DNA of 64,000 nucleotides from Nocardia anocheti (GCF_029675105.1 NZ_JAQQFV010000004.1:310001-374000), one strand, 5' to 3'; shown: positions 15,391 to 25,841, counted from the stretch's first letter. Numbers and translations: made by a program. Notes: generated from the letters alone by a model not told the origin.

Positions 15391-15500
15391 CGTTCTCCCT
15401 CAACCGTTGTTGAGGTCAAGGGTGTGCCGCGACGGGCCACCGGCCGGGTGAGCGCCGCGTGCGCCGCGGGCTCGGTGCCGCGGGGCGGGTGGAGCCGGGG

Positions 15501-16472
15501 TCAGCCTGCCGCACGCAGGTCCAGGATGCGGGAGAGGGCGTGTTCGACGGCGTAGGTGGCGTCGGCGGCGCCGCCTTTGACGTCGGCGTTGAGCGTGGCG
15601 ACCACCTGGAGGGCGGTGCCGATGGTGGCCGGGTTCCAGCCGCGGGCCTGAGCCTGGGCCTTCTTCACCTTCCACGGCGGCATGCCGAGCTGCTGGGCGA
15701 GCTTGAACGGGTCGCCCCGGCCCGCCGACCCGACCTTGGCGATGGTGTGCACCGAATCGGCGAGGGCATCGGCCAGCAGCACGTGCGGCACACCGCGATC
15801 GGTGGCCCAGCGCAGGGCCTCCATGGCGGCGGGCCGGTCACCGGTCACGGCCAGCTCGGCGACATCGAACCCGGTCACCTCGGCCCGGCCGGAGTAGTAA
15901 CGGCGTACGGCGTTCACATCGACCTTGCCGCCGGTGTCAGCGACCAATTGCGAACAGGCCGCGGCCAGTTCGCGCAGCTCGGAGCCGACGGACTCGATCA
16001 GCACCTGCACCGCCTCGGCGGGCACTTTGACCCCCGCCGCCCGGAACTCCGCGCGCACGAACTCCATCCGCTCCCCGGCCTTGGTGAGCTTCGCGCATTC
16101 GTGCACGACGGCACCCTGCTTCTGCAACGCCGGTGCCAGCGCCTTGGCCCGCCCGCCGCCGGAGTGCAGCACCATCAGCACCACCCCGTCGGGCGGATCG
16201 ATCGCGGCCTCGGTGATCACCGCCACCGCGTCCTTGCCCGCCTCCGCCGCGGACTCCAGCACGATCACCCGGTCCTCGGCGAACAGCGAGGGGCTCAGCA
16301 GTTCGGCCAGCTCGGCGGTACTCGCGTCCCCGGCGCGCAACCGGTCGACCGGCACCGAGTCCGGATCCGGCGCGTTCGCCCGCACCGCCGCGGTCACCTG
16401 CGCCACCGCACGCTCGACCAACAGTTCCTCGTCCCCGAGAACCAGATGCACCGCAGCAGGTCGTTCGCTCAC
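15501..16472 (-). CDS. holA: DNA polymerase III subunit delta
   Basis: 323 residues. The clamp-loader subunit that opens the beta sliding clamp. It starts with [16 protein letters not shown] and shows the three-domain delta layout, with the central helical SKVG-like stretch ([26 protein letters not shown]) near residues 240-270. GTG start overlaps the comEC stop by 4 bp (GTGA). Conserved neighbour of rpsT and comEC in actinobacteria (Rv2413c). Confidence 0.9.
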   Translation of the reverse strand: MSERPAAVHLVLGDEELLVERAVAQVTAAVRANAPDPDSVPVDRLRAGDASTAELAELLSPSLFAEDRVIVLESAAEAGKDAVAVITEAAIDPPDGVVLMVLHSGGGRAKALAPALQKQGAVVHECAKLTKAGERMEFVRAEFRAAGVKVPAEAVQVLIESVGSELRELAAACSQLVADTGGKVDVNAVRRYYSGRAEVTGFDVAELAVTGDRPAAMEALRWATDRGVPHVLLADALADSVHTIAKVGSAGRGDPFKLAQQLGMPPWKVKKAQAQARGWNPATIGTALQVVATLNADVKGGAADATYAVEHALSRILDLRAAG

Positions 16473-19102
16473 GAGCCGATCCTACGGACCATCCCCGACA
16501 ACCGACGTGCCCCATGCCGGTCCATCCCTGCTACGTCGACCCCGCCCGGACACACCCGCGCGGCTCGGCGCCGGGAAGTAACGATGCGCAGGTTCCCCGG
16601 GCCGCCGAGCACGACCACGTCCCCGTCACGATCGGTCCGGGCGACGATGCTGCCGAGACCGGCCAGCGCGGCGAGGACCGTGGGGTGCGGGTGTCCGAAC
16701 GTGTTGTCCATCCCGGAACTGATCAGCGCCAGCCGGGGCCGCACCGCCCGAAAGAACTCCGGGGTCGTCGTCCGCGACCCGTGATGCGGCACCTTGAGAA
16801 CATCGGCCCGGACATCGTGGTCCCGCATCACCCTGGCCTGCGCGTCCGCCTCGATGTCCCCGGTGAACAACACCGACCCGACCGCCGTCCGCGCCATCAC
16901 CACCAGCGACCGATCATTGGCCCCCTCGGCCGCCGTACTGCTCGGCACCCCGGGCCCCGGCGCCAGCACCACCAGTTCCACCGCTCCGAAGGTCAACACC
17001 TGCCCCGCGAACAACTCCATCAGCGGAACACCTGCCCCACAGGCACTTTCGACAACCCGCCGAACCCCTCCTTTCTCATCCTGATGCCCCACCTCACGGT
17101 TCGCGGCCGCACCCGACGCGGCGGTGACCTCGCAGGGTGAAGCTGTGGCGACGCAGGTCGGGGCTGCACCTGGATCGGTGGACGTAGTGGGCACTGCGAT
17201 GCAGGTCGGGGCGGTGGGGTGAGGTGGTGCGATCGGGAGTTCGCCTGGGGCCGTGGCGATGGCGTCGACGGTGCGGCCGCGGAGGGCGCCGGGGACGCCG
17301 TCGATGTGGTCGGCGTGGGGGTGGGTGAGGATGAGGAGGGCGATGTGGGTGATGTGCAGGTTGTCGAGGCATCGGCGGATGCGGCGTGGATCGGGGCCGG
17401 TGTCGATGACCACGGCGGTGCCGGGGCCGACAGCGAGGGCGAGGCCGTCGCCCTGACCCACGTCGCACATCGCCAGGGTCCAGCCGGACGGCGGCCAGCT
17501 GGGGGCCCACAGGCGTACGGGGACGAGCACCACGCCGATCCCGAGCGCGATGACCGCGAGTAGCCGCCGGGTTCGTGACCAGCGCAGAGCAGCGATCACC
17601 GCGACGACGATCACCGCCGCCACCACGCCGCCGAGGGTGCCCGAGCGCACCGTCATGGTCGCGCCGGGCACCGCGGCGGCGCGGTCGGCCACGTCGAGCA
17701 ACCACCACAGCGGTGGCCGCGCACACCACAGCACCCAGACGGCGGCATCACCCCACACGCACGCCACCACGGCGCCCACCGCACCTATCACCGTGATCAA
17801 TCCGACCACCGGGGCGACCAGAGCGTTCGCGACGATCGCGACGAGGCTGACCCTGCCCGACAGCGCCACCATCAACGGCAGGGTGACGACGAAGGCCGCC
17901 GCCGACACCGCGACCACCTCCGCGGGTGCCCGCCACCATCCCCGTGCGCGCAACCAATCGGCCCAGCTCGGCGCGAGCAGGATCAGCCCGGCAGTGGCCG
18001 ACACCGACAGCGCGAATCCCGCGCTCATCGCCAATTGCGGTGCGACCGCGAGCAATCCGATCACCGCCCCGCACAGCGCGGGCAGGGCTTGTTTGCGCCG
18101 CCCGGTCAGCAAGGCGAGCACAGTCACCGACCCCATCGCGGCGGCACGCAGCACACTCGGATCGGGGCGCGCGATGACGACGAACACCCCGACGACCCCG
18201 GCCGCGGCGACGGCGCTGGTCCTCGGCCCGGCGGAGAGCAGCCGGGTGAGCGCTAGCAACGCTGTCAACAGAATCGTGAAGTTCGCGCCACTGACCACGC
18301 ACAAATGTTGAAGTCCCGCGATTTCGAAGGCGTCCCGAACATGGTCGGGCAGTGCCACCGTATCGCCGACGACGAGTGCGGGCAGCAGGCCAGCGGCATC
18401 CGAGGGCAACGCCCGCGCGGCCGCCGCCACCAGATCGGCGCGCACGCCTGCCGCCACCCGCTGCCACCACGGCGGCTCACCGAGCCGTTCCGGCGCCGCC
18501 GACGCGTTCAGCGCCGCGATGGTGAGATCGGACCGATTCGGCCGACTCACCTCCGCCCGGAATCGCACCATCTGCCCCGGCGACAGGGCGGCCCACTCGC
18601 TACCGCCCGCCAGCACCACGACCGCCCCGCCGCCCCGCGTCCACCCCGCGCCTCCACCGAATTCCCGCAGTTCGGCGTGCACGATCCACCGGCGCTGCCC
18701 ACCGAACCCACCGCCCCGCATCGGTTTGGCGTCGTCGGTGACCACCGCCACCACACTCACCGACCGCCCGACCATGTCCCGTAGCGGATGTGCCTGCACC
18801 CGGTGCTCCCGCCACGCCCCCGCAGCCCCGAACCCCGCGGTCAACAACACGGCCGCCAGACCGGCCACCGCCACCACCCGCCACCGCTCCCGCCGATGCG
18901 CGATCGCCCAGAGCAGCACCACCCACAGCCCGATGGCCACCACCACCGCAGCCACCGAGATCACTACCCCCGCTACCCACCCGGCTCCGATCGCCACGAT
19001 CGTCGCCACCCAGCACCCCACCGCGGCAGGCACCAACCGCATATCGAGAACCTGCCGCTCCCCTTCCTCCGCCGCGGTGATCTCCTCCCCCGCAACCCTC
19101 AT
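16469..19102 (-). CDS. comEC: ComEC/Rec2 DNA-uptake channel protein
   Basis: 877 residues. The N-terminal DUF4131-type region (about 20-200) is followed by the competence membrane domain (about 225-520, with [16 protein letters not shown]) and a C-terminal metallo-beta-lactamase domain carrying [11 protein letters not shown] near 590 and PHHGSRTT near 775. It forms the inner-membrane pore for single-stranded DNA uptake. Between the zinc motif and the rest of the lactamase domain lies a low-complexity Thr/Ala/Pro stretch (about residues 612-675) absent from usual members. Overlaps holA by 4 bp. The M at residue 21 is an alternative start. Confidence 0.9.
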   Translation of the reverse strand: MRVAGEEITAAEEGERQVLDMRLVPAAVGCWVATIVAIGAGWVAGVVISVAAVVVAIGLWVVLLWAIAHRRERWRVVAVAGLAAVLLTAGFGAAGAWREHRVQAHPLRDMVGRSVSVVAVVTDDAKPMRGGGFGGQRRWIVHAELREFGGGAGWTRGGGAVVVLAGGSEWAALSPGQMVRFRAEVSRPNRSDLTIAALNASAAPERLGEPPWWQRVAAGVRADLVAAAARALPSDAAGLLPALVVGDTVALPDHVRDAFEIAGLQHLCVVSGANFTILLTALLALTRLLSAGPRTSAVAAAGVVGVFVVIARPDPSVLRAAAMGSVTVLALLTGRRKQALPALCGAVIGLLAVAPQLAMSAGFALSVSATAGLILLAPSWADWLRARGWWRAPAEVVAVSAAAFVVTLPLMVALSGRVSLVAIVANALVAPVVGLITVIGAVGAVVACVWGDAAVWVLWCARPPLWWLLDVADRAAAVPGATMTVRSGTLGGVVAAVIVVAVIAALRWSRTRRLLAVIALGIGVVLVPVRLWAPSWPPSGWTLAMCDVGQGDGLALAVGPGTAVVIDTGPDPRRIRRCLDNLHITHIALLILTHPHADHIDGVPGALRGRTVDAIATAPGELPIAPPHPTAPTCIAVPTTSTDPGAAPTCVATASPCEVTAASGAAANREVGHQDEKGGVRRVVESACGAGVPLMELFAGQVLTFGAVELVVLAPGPGVPSSTAAEGANDRSLVVMARTAVGSVLFTGDIEADAQARVMRDHDVRADVLKVPHHGSRTTTPEFFRAVRPRLALISSGMDNTFGHPHPTVLAALAGLGSIVARTDRDGDVVVLGGPGNLRIVTSRRRAARVCPGGVDVAGMDRHGARRLSGMVRRIGS

Positions 19103-19190
19103 CCGTGCACCACGCAGGCTGATCCGCCGCCTCCGAACCGACTACCGAATTCCGCGTGTGCCCACTCTGTTCCAGGGATTGTCGAGTCGG

Positions 19191-19442
19191 TCATCCCAGC
19201 ACCGCACCGGTCGGCCACGACCACCCGAGCGGCCCGCCCTCCTCCGTCCCGGCGAGCAGGGCGAACGAGCCGATTCGCCGCGGCCACACCGGGGTCAACG
19301 ACCCGGTGAGCGTCTCGCCGCTGCCGTCGACCTCGGCGCTCGAACCGGTGCGCGGCTCCGACCGACGCGGTGCGGCGTCCGGAATCAGCCAGGCGGAGCA
19401 GCGGGTTTCGGTGCGCGAAGCCGCGTGACGAGGTGTGGTCAT
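19191..19442 (-). CDS. Possible 83-aa coupled ORF between comEA and comEC
   Basis: Its ATG overlaps the comEA stop (ATGA at 19439-19442), a pattern of translational coupling seen throughout this operon. The product (ending SFALLAGTEEGGPLGWSWPT) has no recognised domain. It fills most of the 336-base gap between comEA and comEC. It may be a small operon protein or a chance ORF. Confidence 0.35.
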   Translation of the reverse strand: MTTPRHAASRTETRCSAWLIPDAAPRRSEPRTGSSAEVDGSGETLTGSLTPVWPRRIGSFALLAGTEEGGPLGWSWPTGAVLG

Positions 19443-20401
19443 ATCGTCACCAGCTCGCGAAGGCGCGCCAGGCGAGCGGGCCCGATACCGTCCACCTCAC
19501 CCAGCTGGGCGATATCGGTGAAGCGCCCATTGGCCGCGCGCCAGGCGAGGATGGCTTTCGCGGTGACCGGGCCGACGCCGGGGAGAGCGTCGAGTTCGGC
19601 TTCGGTGGCGGTGTTGAGATCGACGCCACCGGACTTGCCCGCACCCGCACCGGCGGGCGTAGAACCGGTGACGCCCGGCGCGGACGGTCCAGCGGCGGGC
19701 GTGCGGCCGGACGCACTGATCATGCCGCTGCCGAGCCTGGCCGGGTCCGAGTGCGGGCCGGTGGCGCCGACGACGACCTGGTCGCCGTCGGACAGGCGTT
19801 GGGCCAGGTTCAGTCCGGTCAGGTCGGCACCGTCGCGGATGCCGCCCGCCATCTCGATGGCGTCCGCCACGCGGGAACCCCCGGGCAACCGATGCAGACC
19901 GGCGTGCTCGACCAGACCCACGACGCTGACCACCACCTCGGCACCCGCACCCGCACCGGTCTCCGCCACCGCGGCAACCGCGGCCACCGTTTCCGGACGT
20001 GCGGGAGCGGCCTCGGCCCGGACTACCGGTACCGGCGGGACCGCCTGGGGCACCGGTTGATCCCGCATCACCGCCACACCGGTGACCACTACCGCGACGA
20101 TGCCGACCGCGCCCAGCGCCATCGCGCCCCGCCGACCCGGATCCATCCGGGCACCGCGAAACCGCTCCGGTACGAACCGGTTCCGTCGCCGTGATGCTCC
20201 CTCATCGAGCCAACTCGGCAGCCGCACCTCCTCGGATCCCACCGGTGCGACCTCGTCGTCCCAGCGCCCCTCGCCGCGGATGCCGGTGGCACTGCGGCCC
20301 GACTCGTGACCGGGCGGCGGCCCACCGGACCACCCCTGGTCCCGCACCGCCATTCCACCCAACCGCTGCCGTACCCGCTCGTGCTCTTCGTGTCGTGACA
20401 T
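19439..20401 (-). CDS. comEA: ComEA family DNA-binding protein
   Basis: 320 residues. A long cytoplasmic N-terminus (about 1-90), one membrane helix (about 92-111), an SLBB-type domain (GLVEHAGLHRLPGGSRVADA, near 160-215) and a C-terminal helix-hairpin-helix pair (VDLNTATEAELDALPGVGPV to GIGPARLARL). ComEA binds double-stranded DNA outside the membrane and passes it to ComEC. The ATG is followed by a plausible acidic/basic N-terminus. Corresponds to Rv2415c. Confidence 0.9.
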   Translation of the reverse strand: MSRHEEHERVRQRLGGMAVRDQGWSGGPPPGHESGRSATGIRGEGRWDDEVAPVGSEEVRLPSWLDEGASRRRNRFVPERFRGARMDPGRRGAMALGAVGIVAVVVTGVAVMRDQPVPQAVPPVPVVRAEAAPARPETVAAVAAVAETGAGAGAEVVVSVVGLVEHAGLHRLPGGSRVADAIEMAGGIRDGADLTGLNLAQRLSDGDQVVVGATGPHSDPARLGSGMISASGRTPAAGPSAPGVTGSTPAGAGAGKSGGVDLNTATEAELDALPGVGPVTAKAILAWRAANGRFTDIAQLGEVDGIGPARLARLRELVTI

Positions 20402-20464
20402 GGCTCCGACGGTATGCCCGCACGACGACGCGGCCCTGCCTCCGACCAGGGCTTTCGATCAGCC

Positions 20465-20491
20465 TGTGGATAACTCCGAGCCTGTGGACAA
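20465..20491. promoter_or_regulatory. Pair of DnaA-box-like sites
   Basis: TGTGGATAA (20465-20473) and TGTGGACAA (20483-20491), in the same orientation 18 bases apart, match the reverse complements of TTATCCACA and the mycobacterial box TTGTCCACA. They lie between the divergent comEA and DUF2332 genes. Confidence 0.45.
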
Positions 20492-20579
20492 CCAGGGTTT
20501 CACGCCGACGACGCGGGCTTTCGGCGCGGCCTGAACGGATACGGTGCGCGCATGACGACTCCGCAGTACGGATGGACAG

Positions 20580-21542
20580 ATGCACCCCGCACAGAGATTC
20601 CGCGAGTTCGCGCTCCGCGAGGCACGCGGCAATTCCCCGCTCTACCACCGGCGAGCACTCGACATGGCCGCCGACCCGGAGACCTTGGCACTCATCGCCG
20701 CCTTGCCGCCGGACAAGCGGCAACCGAACCTGATCCTGGCCGCTGCCCGGGTGAACGGCGCGAATGCGGAGCGCTACAGCGAATTCCGCGAGCAGTTCCA
20801 CGCGCACTGGCCCGCGATCGCGCGGACGGCACTGACGCGCCGCACGCAGACCAACGAAGCAGGGCGCGCGGCGTGCCTGCTGCCGATCCTGGCCGCACTA
20901 CCGGGACCGTTGTCGCTCGTCGAGGTGGGCGCCTCGGCTGGATTGTGCCTGTATCCGGACCGTTTCAGCTATCGATACGACGGGGCGAGCCTCGATCCCG
21001 AGGAGGGCCCGTCCTCGGTGGTGCTGTCCTGCACCACCACCGGGGCGGTGCCGATCCCGACCCGGTTGCCGCGGGTCGTCCACCGGACGGGCGTGGACCT
21101 GAATCCGCTCGACGCCGCCGACGGCGGGGATCGCGACTGGCTGGCAGCCCTCGTCTGGCCGGGCCAGGAGCATCGGGCGGCTCGATTGCGGGCAGCCTGC
21201 GCGATCGCGGCGGCGGACCCGCCGAAGATCATCGTCGGCGACCTGATCGAGAAGGTCACCGAACTGGTGGCCACCGCACCGCGCGACAGCACGGTGGTCG
21301 TGTTCCACAGTGCCGTCCTCAACTACCTGTCACCGGCGGCCCGGGCGGAGTTCCGGACGACAGTGCGGGCACTGCCGTGTCACTGGATCTCCCAGGAGGG
21401 CCCCGGGGTGTTGCCCTGGCTCACCGACCAACTGCCTGGACGAGATTCGGACGACGCACAGCTGGTGGTGGCGCTCGATGAGGTGGCGCTGGCGTACGCG
21501 GGTCCGCACGGTCAGTCGCTGGGCTGGTTCGGCGTGGGGTGA
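20580..21542 (+). CDS. DUF2332 family protein
   Basis: 320 residues. It has the family pattern RRALDMAADPETLALIAALP...KRQPNLILAAAR at the N-terminus, SLVEVGASAGLCLYPDRFSY (about 109-128, reminiscent of a SAM-binding glycine loop) and VVVFHSAVLNYLSP. Function is not established. ATG 20580 is used because a TGA lies just upstream in frame; a leaderless-looking ATG at 20552 (TACGGT six bases before it) opens a different frame. Convergent with the LexA-like gene, 5 bases away. Confidence 0.8.
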   Translation: MHPAQRFREFALREARGNSPLYHRRALDMAADPETLALIAALPPDKRQPNLILAAARVNGANAERYSEFREQFHAHWPAIARTALTRRTQTNEAGRAACLLPILAALPGPLSLVEVGASAGLCLYPDRFSYRYDGASLDPEEGPSSVVLSCTTTGAVPIPTRLPRVVHRTGVDLNPLDAADGGDRDWLAALVWPGQEHRAARLRAACAIAAADPPKIIVGDLIEKVTELVATAPRDSTVVVFHSAVLNYLSPAARAEFRTTVRALPCHWISQEGPGVLPWLTDQLPGRDSDDAQLVVALDEVALAYAGPHGQSLGWFGVG

Positions 21543-21547
21543 GGACC

Positions 21548-22198
21548 TCAGATGCTGCGCATCACCGAGACGACGCGACCGAGGATCACCGCCTCGTCGC
21601 CGTCGATCACGGAGTAGGCGGGATTGCGGGGTTCGAGGTGGATGTGACCGTTGCGGCGGCGCAACACCTTGACGGTGGCCTCCTCGCCGATCATGGCGGC
21701 GACGATGTCGCCGGAATTCGCCTCCTGCTGTCTGCGGACCACCACCAGGTCGCCGTCGCAGATGGCGGCGTCGATCATCGAGTCACCGCGCACACGCAGG
21801 CCGAAAACCTCACCGCGGCCGACGAGTTCACGCGGCAGGGACAGGACGTCGTCGGCGTGCTGTTCGGCCAGGATCGGGGTGCCCGCGGCGATATCGCCGA
21901 CGACGGGCACGCTCACCGAGGAGTCGGAACCCGCGCCGGGCACGGAGCGCAGGAACAGCCGGACATCGATGGGGCGGGTGAGCGAGGCGCTGCGGCGCAG
22001 GAAACCGTCCTCCTCCAAGGCTTTCAGATGCTTGGCGACGGTGGAGGTGGACCGCAGACCCACCGCGTCGGCGATCTCCCTGGCACTGGGCGGATAGCCG
22101 TGGGCGAGCACCGAATCCCTGATCACGGCGAGAATGTGTTGCCTGCGCGGCGGCAGGTTCGCGGTGTCGAGGTAGTCGAAGTCGTCGAATGCGGTCAC
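21548..22198 (-). CDS. LexA-family repressor, probable second paralogue
   Basis: 216 residues. N-terminal LexA winged helix (PPSAREIADAVGLRSTSTVA, residues 36-55), cleavage site Ala105-Gly106 in IAAGTPI, and the self-cleavage dyad Ser140 (RGDSM) and Lys177 (ATVKV). All residues for RecA-stimulated autocleavage are present. In related genomes the main lexA lies near nrdR and away from comEC, so this is probably an additional copy; I cannot test that in one window. No TCGAAC-N4-GTTCGA-type SOS box is seen upstream. It lies where M. tuberculosis has eis. Confidence 0.8.
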   Translation of the reverse strand: MTAFDDFDYLDTANLPPRRQHILAVIRDSVLAHGYPPSAREIADAVGLRSTSTVAKHLKALEEDGFLRRSASLTRPIDVRLFLRSVPGAGSDSSVSVPVVGDIAAGTPILAEQHADDVLSLPRELVGRGEVFGLRVRGDSMIDAAICDGDLVVVRRQQEANSGDIVAAMIGEEATVKVLRRRNGHIHLEPRNPAYSVIDGDEAVILGRVVSVMRSI

Positions 22199-22285
22199 CG
22201 GGGCATCCTAGATCCCCGGGCGATCACCCGACGGCATCGCGTGGCCGGTCCGCGACGGCGCGTCCGGATCCGGCGACGCGACGGT

Positions 22286-23128
22286 TCAGGAGCAGCCGCC
22301 GGGCACGACCACCACGCCGAGCGCACCGACCCCGAGGTGCACGCCGAGGGTGGGACCGAATTCGGCGACGTAGAGTTCGGCCAGCTCCGGCGCCTGCTCG
22401 CGCAGTTGCGCGGCGATGTTCTCGGCGGCGTCGGGGGCACCCAGGTGCTGGATGCCGAGGGTGGCGCCGTCACCACCGGCCGCCTCGAGGACGGCGGCGA
22501 CGAGCTTGGCGTAGGCGCGCGATCGGGTGCGGACCTTCTCGCGCAGCTCGAGCTTGCCTTCCACGATTTGCAGCAGCGGTTTGGTCACCAGCTCGCTGCC
22601 GAAGAAGGCGGCCGCGCTGCTCAGCCTGCCACCCTTGCGGAGTTGTTCAGTGCGGTTGACCAGGATGAAGGTGCGGGCTCGGGTCGCGGCCGCCACCGCG
22701 CGCTCGTAGACCGCGTCCAGGGCCTCGCCCGCGCGCGCACGCCGGGCGGCGGCCAACACCGGCAGACCGGTGGCCAGGCCAGCGCCGAGCGAATCCACCA
22801 GGCGCACACGGTCTTCGGCGCCCATGTCACGCACGGCCTGCCGTCCGGACTCCCAGGTCGCCGACAACCGACGCGACAGGTGCACCGCCACCACGCCGTC
22901 ACCGTCGCTGTGGGTCAGCGCGCGCTCGTACGCCGCGCGCAGCTCACCCGGCGACGCGGCCGAGGTGCTGACCGAGTCGGCGCCGTAGTCGATCTCGATC
23001 GGGTCGATGCCCTCACGGATCTCCCGTTCGCCGACGAGGACGTGCAACGGGACCACTTCGATTCCGAGTTCGGCGACGACGTCGGCGGACAGACCGGCCG
23101 CCGAATCGGTGACCACGACAACGGTCAC
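22286..23128 (-). CDS. DegV family fatty-acid-binding protein
   Basis: 280 residues, with the DegV fold landmarks VVVTDSAAGLSADVVAELGI at the N-terminus, VSTSAASPGEL and the central lipid-contact region (VRLVDSLGAGLATGLPVLAA). DegV (FakB-type) proteins bind a fatty acid for phosphorylation by a FakA kinase; whether that pathway exists here is unknown. GTG start at 23128, 3 bases downstream of octT. Corresponds to Rv2417c. Confidence 0.85.
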   Translation of the reverse strand: MTVVVVTDSAAGLSADVVAELGIEVVPLHVLVGEREIREGIDPIEIDYGADSVSTSAASPGELRAAYERALTHSDGDGVVAVHLSRRLSATWESGRQAVRDMGAEDRVRLVDSLGAGLATGLPVLAAARRARAGEALDAVYERAVAAATRARTFILVNRTEQLRKGGRLSSAAAFFGSELVTKPLLQIVEGKLELREKVRTRSRAYAKLVAAVLEAAGGDGATLGIQHLGAPDAAENIAAQLREQAPELAELYVAEFGPTLGVHLGVGALGVVVVPGGCS

Positions 23129-23131
23129 GGA

Positions 23132-24733
23132 CTACCGGACCTCCTGCAGCGCCTTGGTCATCGCCGTCGCCACGGCCGTGTGGCCCGCCCAGCCCCAGTG
23201 GATGCCGTCCGGGTTCGCCGAGCCCGACTCGATGTCCTCGCGCACCGCTTCGCCGAGGTCGACCAGCGGCACCGAGGTACGGCCCGACCAGGCCCGCAGT
23301 GCCTTGACGGCCTTGGCTCGGCCACGGTGCACGCGTCCGTATGCCTCGCACTTGTGCACCGACGGCAGCACCGCGACCACGGGCAGTTCCGGACGCAGGT
23401 GCGTGAGCGCCTCGCGCGACTGCTCCAGGTAGTCGACGCTCACCCGCGGCGGCAGGGCCACCGGGCGGCCGAGCTTCGACAGCTTGGGCTGGAGCCAGTT
23501 GTAGGTGGAGCGCACCCCGCGCCGCAGCCGCGGCGGCCGGATGTAGCGGATCAGTTCGCGCAGCGCGGTCGGCAACGGCGAGGGCAGCGTGTCCATGCCA
23601 CCGACGGCGAACACGACCGCGCCCGCGCGCGGCACCGCCGCCCACACCCTGGGGTCACCGATGAGCGCCCAGTAGGCGTCTCGGCAGGTCCAGCCGATCC
23701 GCGCGATCAACTCGACATCCCAGTCCAGTTCGGCCGCGACCAGATTCGGCCAGATCCTCGGATCGTCGGCGGGAAGACCGCCCTTGGGACCGTAGTAGGC
23801 CAGCGAGTCGGCGATCACCAGCAGCACCGGACGCGGGGACGCCTCGGCGACAGGCAGTGCGGCGGGCGCGGATTCGACCAGCACGCCGTCCGTGTCCTGG
23901 GGCGCACTCGGTTCAGGCTGCGGTACAGCCGATTCCGTCGCTCCGTCGACAGCGGCTGCCGGGGCGACGACCAGATTCTCGACGACGCCGACTTGCGCTG
24001 CGGCGGATTCACCCGCCTCGGTGACGTTCTCGCTTGCCGCGTCCTCGGACGATGCCGTTTCCGTAGCGGCGATCTCGGGACCATCCGCTCGCGCGGCCGC
24101 GGCGACGTCACCGGTCTCGGACTCGACCACCGCGACCTCGGATCCATCCGCCGCGACCTCGGCAGCGGCGGCAATACCGTCTCCGGCATCGTCGAGCACG
24201 TCGACGGAAACCACCTCGGCAGCGACGTCGGAAGTCTCGGGAGCGGACGGCTCGAGCTCGGTCCCGCCCTGCCCGATCCCCGACGCCGTCGAGTCGGCTT
24301 CCGAAGTCTCGGACGTCGCAACGGATTCCGAGACGGTCTGCTCGACGGTGTCCACGAGATCGTCCGTGGACTCCGCTGCGACGGAATCGATTCCGTCGGC
24401 CGATCCAGGAGTGTCGTCACCCGACTCGACGATCGCCGCGTCGGAAGCCCCTGCGCCGGTGGCGGAATCCGCCGCCTCGTCCTGTTCGGGTTCGGCCGGG
24501 ACCGGGGCGGGCATCGGACCGAACAGCGCGTCGGGCAGCGAACGTACCGTCCGCGCGGTGACCTGTTTGAAGAGTTCGTCCGGTACCGAACGAATCGGCT
24601 CCTCACGCTCGGCGCGTGGGGTGCGAGCGGGTGCCGGGCCGAACAGCGCGTCCGGCAATTGCCGTCCGGGCTTGGCCGTCACCTGCTGGAACAGTTCGTC
24701 CGGTACCGATCGGACGGGCTCTTCAGAGGACAT
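23132..24733 (-). CDS. octT: Diglucosylglycerate octanoyltransferase with long N-terminal extension
   Basis: 533 residues. Residues 300-533 are an SGNH-hydrolase-type domain nearly colinear with mycobacterial OctT: nucleophile Ser310 in [29 protein letters not shown] and the Asp/His pair in [11 protein letters not shown] (509, 512). OctT acylates diglucosylglycerate in methylglucose lipopolysaccharide synthesis. The first 299 residues are extra: two 40-residue-period repeats (SVPDELF...LPDALFGP at 9-33 and 49-73) and then about 220 acidic, Ser/Thr/Ala/Val-rich disordered residues. The ATG overlaps gpgP by 11 bp, so the extension is a genuine part of the ORF. Confidence 0.85.
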   Translation of the reverse strand: MSSEEPVRSVPDELFQQVTAKPGRQLPDALFGPAPARTPRAEREEPIRSVPDELFKQVTARTVRSLPDALFGPMPAPVPAEPEQDEAADSATGAGASDAAIVESGDDTPGSADGIDSVAAESTDDLVDTVEQTVSESVATSETSEADSTASGIGQGGTELEPSAPETSDVAAEVVSVDVLDDAGDGIAAAAEVAADGSEVAVVESETGDVAAAARADGPEIAATETASSEDAASENVTEAGESAAAQVGVVENLVVAPAAAVDGATESAVPQPEPSAPQDTDGVLVESAPAALPVAEASPRPVLLVIADSLAYYGPKGGLPADDPRIWPNLVAAELDWDVELIARIGWTCRDAYWALIGDPRVWAAVPRAGAVVFAVGGMDTLPSPLPTALRELIRYIRPPRLRRGVRSTYNWLQPKLSKLGRPVALPPRVSVDYLEQSREALTHLRPELPVVAVLPSVHKCEAYGRVHRGRAKAVKALRAWSGRTSVPLVDLGEAVREDIESGSANPDGIHWGWAGHTAVATAMTKALQEVR

Positions 24734-25382
24734 CGGGAGCTACCTTCGCCGCTGCGTTCCAAACATCGAGTCGCCAGCCGGGTCGGTCGATGTCAGGGCC
24801 GTGGCTGGACAGCTGCACCCAGCTCGTATTGGCCAGCCCGCCCAGAGCGGGCCAGCTGCCGGGCGGCAGTTCCAGCAGCGCGGCCGTGAGGGCAGCGATC
24901 AGCCCGCCGTGCGCAACCAGGATGATAGTCCGACCGGGCCAATCCTGCCGCTCGTTGTACAGTTCGCGCACCACGGGCAACGCCCGCGCGCCGACCTCGA
25001 GTTTGCTCTCCCCGCCGGGCGGTGTGTAGGTGGCGTCGAGGCGCCACCGCACGCGCGCGCCGGGGTAGTCGGCGTCGACCTCGAGATGGGTCAGCCCCTC
25101 CCAGTCACCCAGGTTGGTCTCGCGCAGCCGCTGGTCGAGGACCACCGGCAGGTCACTGAGGTCACCGAGGGCCTGGGCGGTGTCCTTGGCGCGACGCAGA
25201 TCGGAGGCGTGGATCGCGATGGCATTGCGCGAAACCAGTTCGCGGGCGGCCTCTTTGGCCTGCTGCCTGCCGAGCTCGGTGAGATCGGTGTCGATCTGGC
25301 CCTGCATCCGGTCGGCGGCGTTCCATTCGGTCTGCCCGTGCCGCAGCAGGATCAGCGTGCGCACATGGGCGTACTTGCTCAC
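24723..25382 (-). CDS. gpgP: Glucosyl-3-phosphoglycerate phosphatase
   Basis: 219 residues of the histidine phosphatase superfamily: RHGQTEWN with phospho-His15, [11 protein letters not shown] with the acid residue, and [12 protein letters not shown] with the second His. In mycobacteria GpgP removes phosphate from glucosyl-3-phosphoglycerate before OctT acts two steps later, and the two genes overlap here. GTG start overlaps the rsfS stop (GTGA). Corresponds to Rv2419c. Confidence 0.85.
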   Translation of the reverse strand: MSKYAHVRTLILLRHGQTEWNAADRMQGQIDTDLTELGRQQAKEAARELVSRNAIAIHASDLRRAKDTAQALGDLSDLPVVLDQRLRETNLGDWEGLTHLEVDADYPGARVRWRLDATYTPPGGESKLEVGARALPVVRELYNERQDWPGRTIILVAHGGLIAALTAALLELPPGSWPALGGLANTSWVQLSSHGPDIDRPGWRLDVWNAAAKVAPDVL

Positions 25383-25795
25383 TCGGTGTTTCCCTCTACC
25401 TGTGCGTCGTCGTCGGCCGCCGGGGTGGCGGGGGTTTCGATGCCGTCCACCGGCACCGCCGGGCAGTCACGCCAGAGGCGTTCCAGCGCATAGAAATTGC
25501 GCTCGTCGTTGTGCTGGATGTGCACCACGATGTCGACGTAGTCCAGCAGCGCCCAGCGGCCCTCGCGGGTACCCTCGCGACGGACCGGCTTGTGCCCGGC
25601 CTCGCGCAGCTTCTCCTCGACATTGTCGACGATCGCGTTGACCTGGCGCTCGTTGGGCGCCGACGCGATCACGAAGCAGTCGGTGATCACCAACTGCTCG
25701 GAGACGTCGAGCACGACGACATCGGTGGCGAGCTTGTCGTCGGCCGCCAGCGCGGCGACCTTGGCCATCTCGATCGATTCGGCGGAAGCGCTCAT
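25379..25795 (-). CDS. rsfS: Ribosomal silencing factor RsfS
   Basis: 138 residues. The DUF143/RsfS domain is clear: KLATDVVVLDVSEQLVITDC, FVIASAPNERQVNAIVDNVE and YVDIVVHIQHNDERNFYALE with LERLW. RsfS binds L14 and blocks subunit joining when nutrients are short. ATG 25795 is preferred over 25870, which would add a charged tail not seen in the family. A short acidic C-terminal extension follows residue 118. Confidence 0.9.
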   Translation of the reverse strand: MSASAESIEMAKVAALAADDKLATDVVVLDVSEQLVITDCFVIASAPNERQVNAIVDNVEEKLREAGHKPVRREGTREGRWALLDYVDIVVHIQHNDERNFYALERLWRDCPAVPVDGIETPATPAADDDAQVEGNTE

Positions 25796-25841
25796 GCCCG
25801 CTCCCCCTGACAGACCACAACCACGCTCGTCTCGCTCAACG

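Noticed and set aside
20552..21481. Alternative gene start in another frame over DUF2332
   Set aside because: TACGGT lies six bases before ATG 20552, but that frame loses the DUF2332 similarity at once; the 20580 frame is coding.
22199..22285. SOS box before the LexA-like gene
   Set aside because: No TCGAAC-N4-GTTCGA or close variant is present in the gap.
21539..24889. A 1,116-codon plus-strand ORF
   Set aside because: It is antisense to lexA-like, degV and octT, is His/Arg/Gly-rich with no fold, and is a high-GC shadow. The same holds for the long opposite-strand frames at 11002-12714, 28068-30827, 37937-40069, 47204-50173 and 53186-55450.
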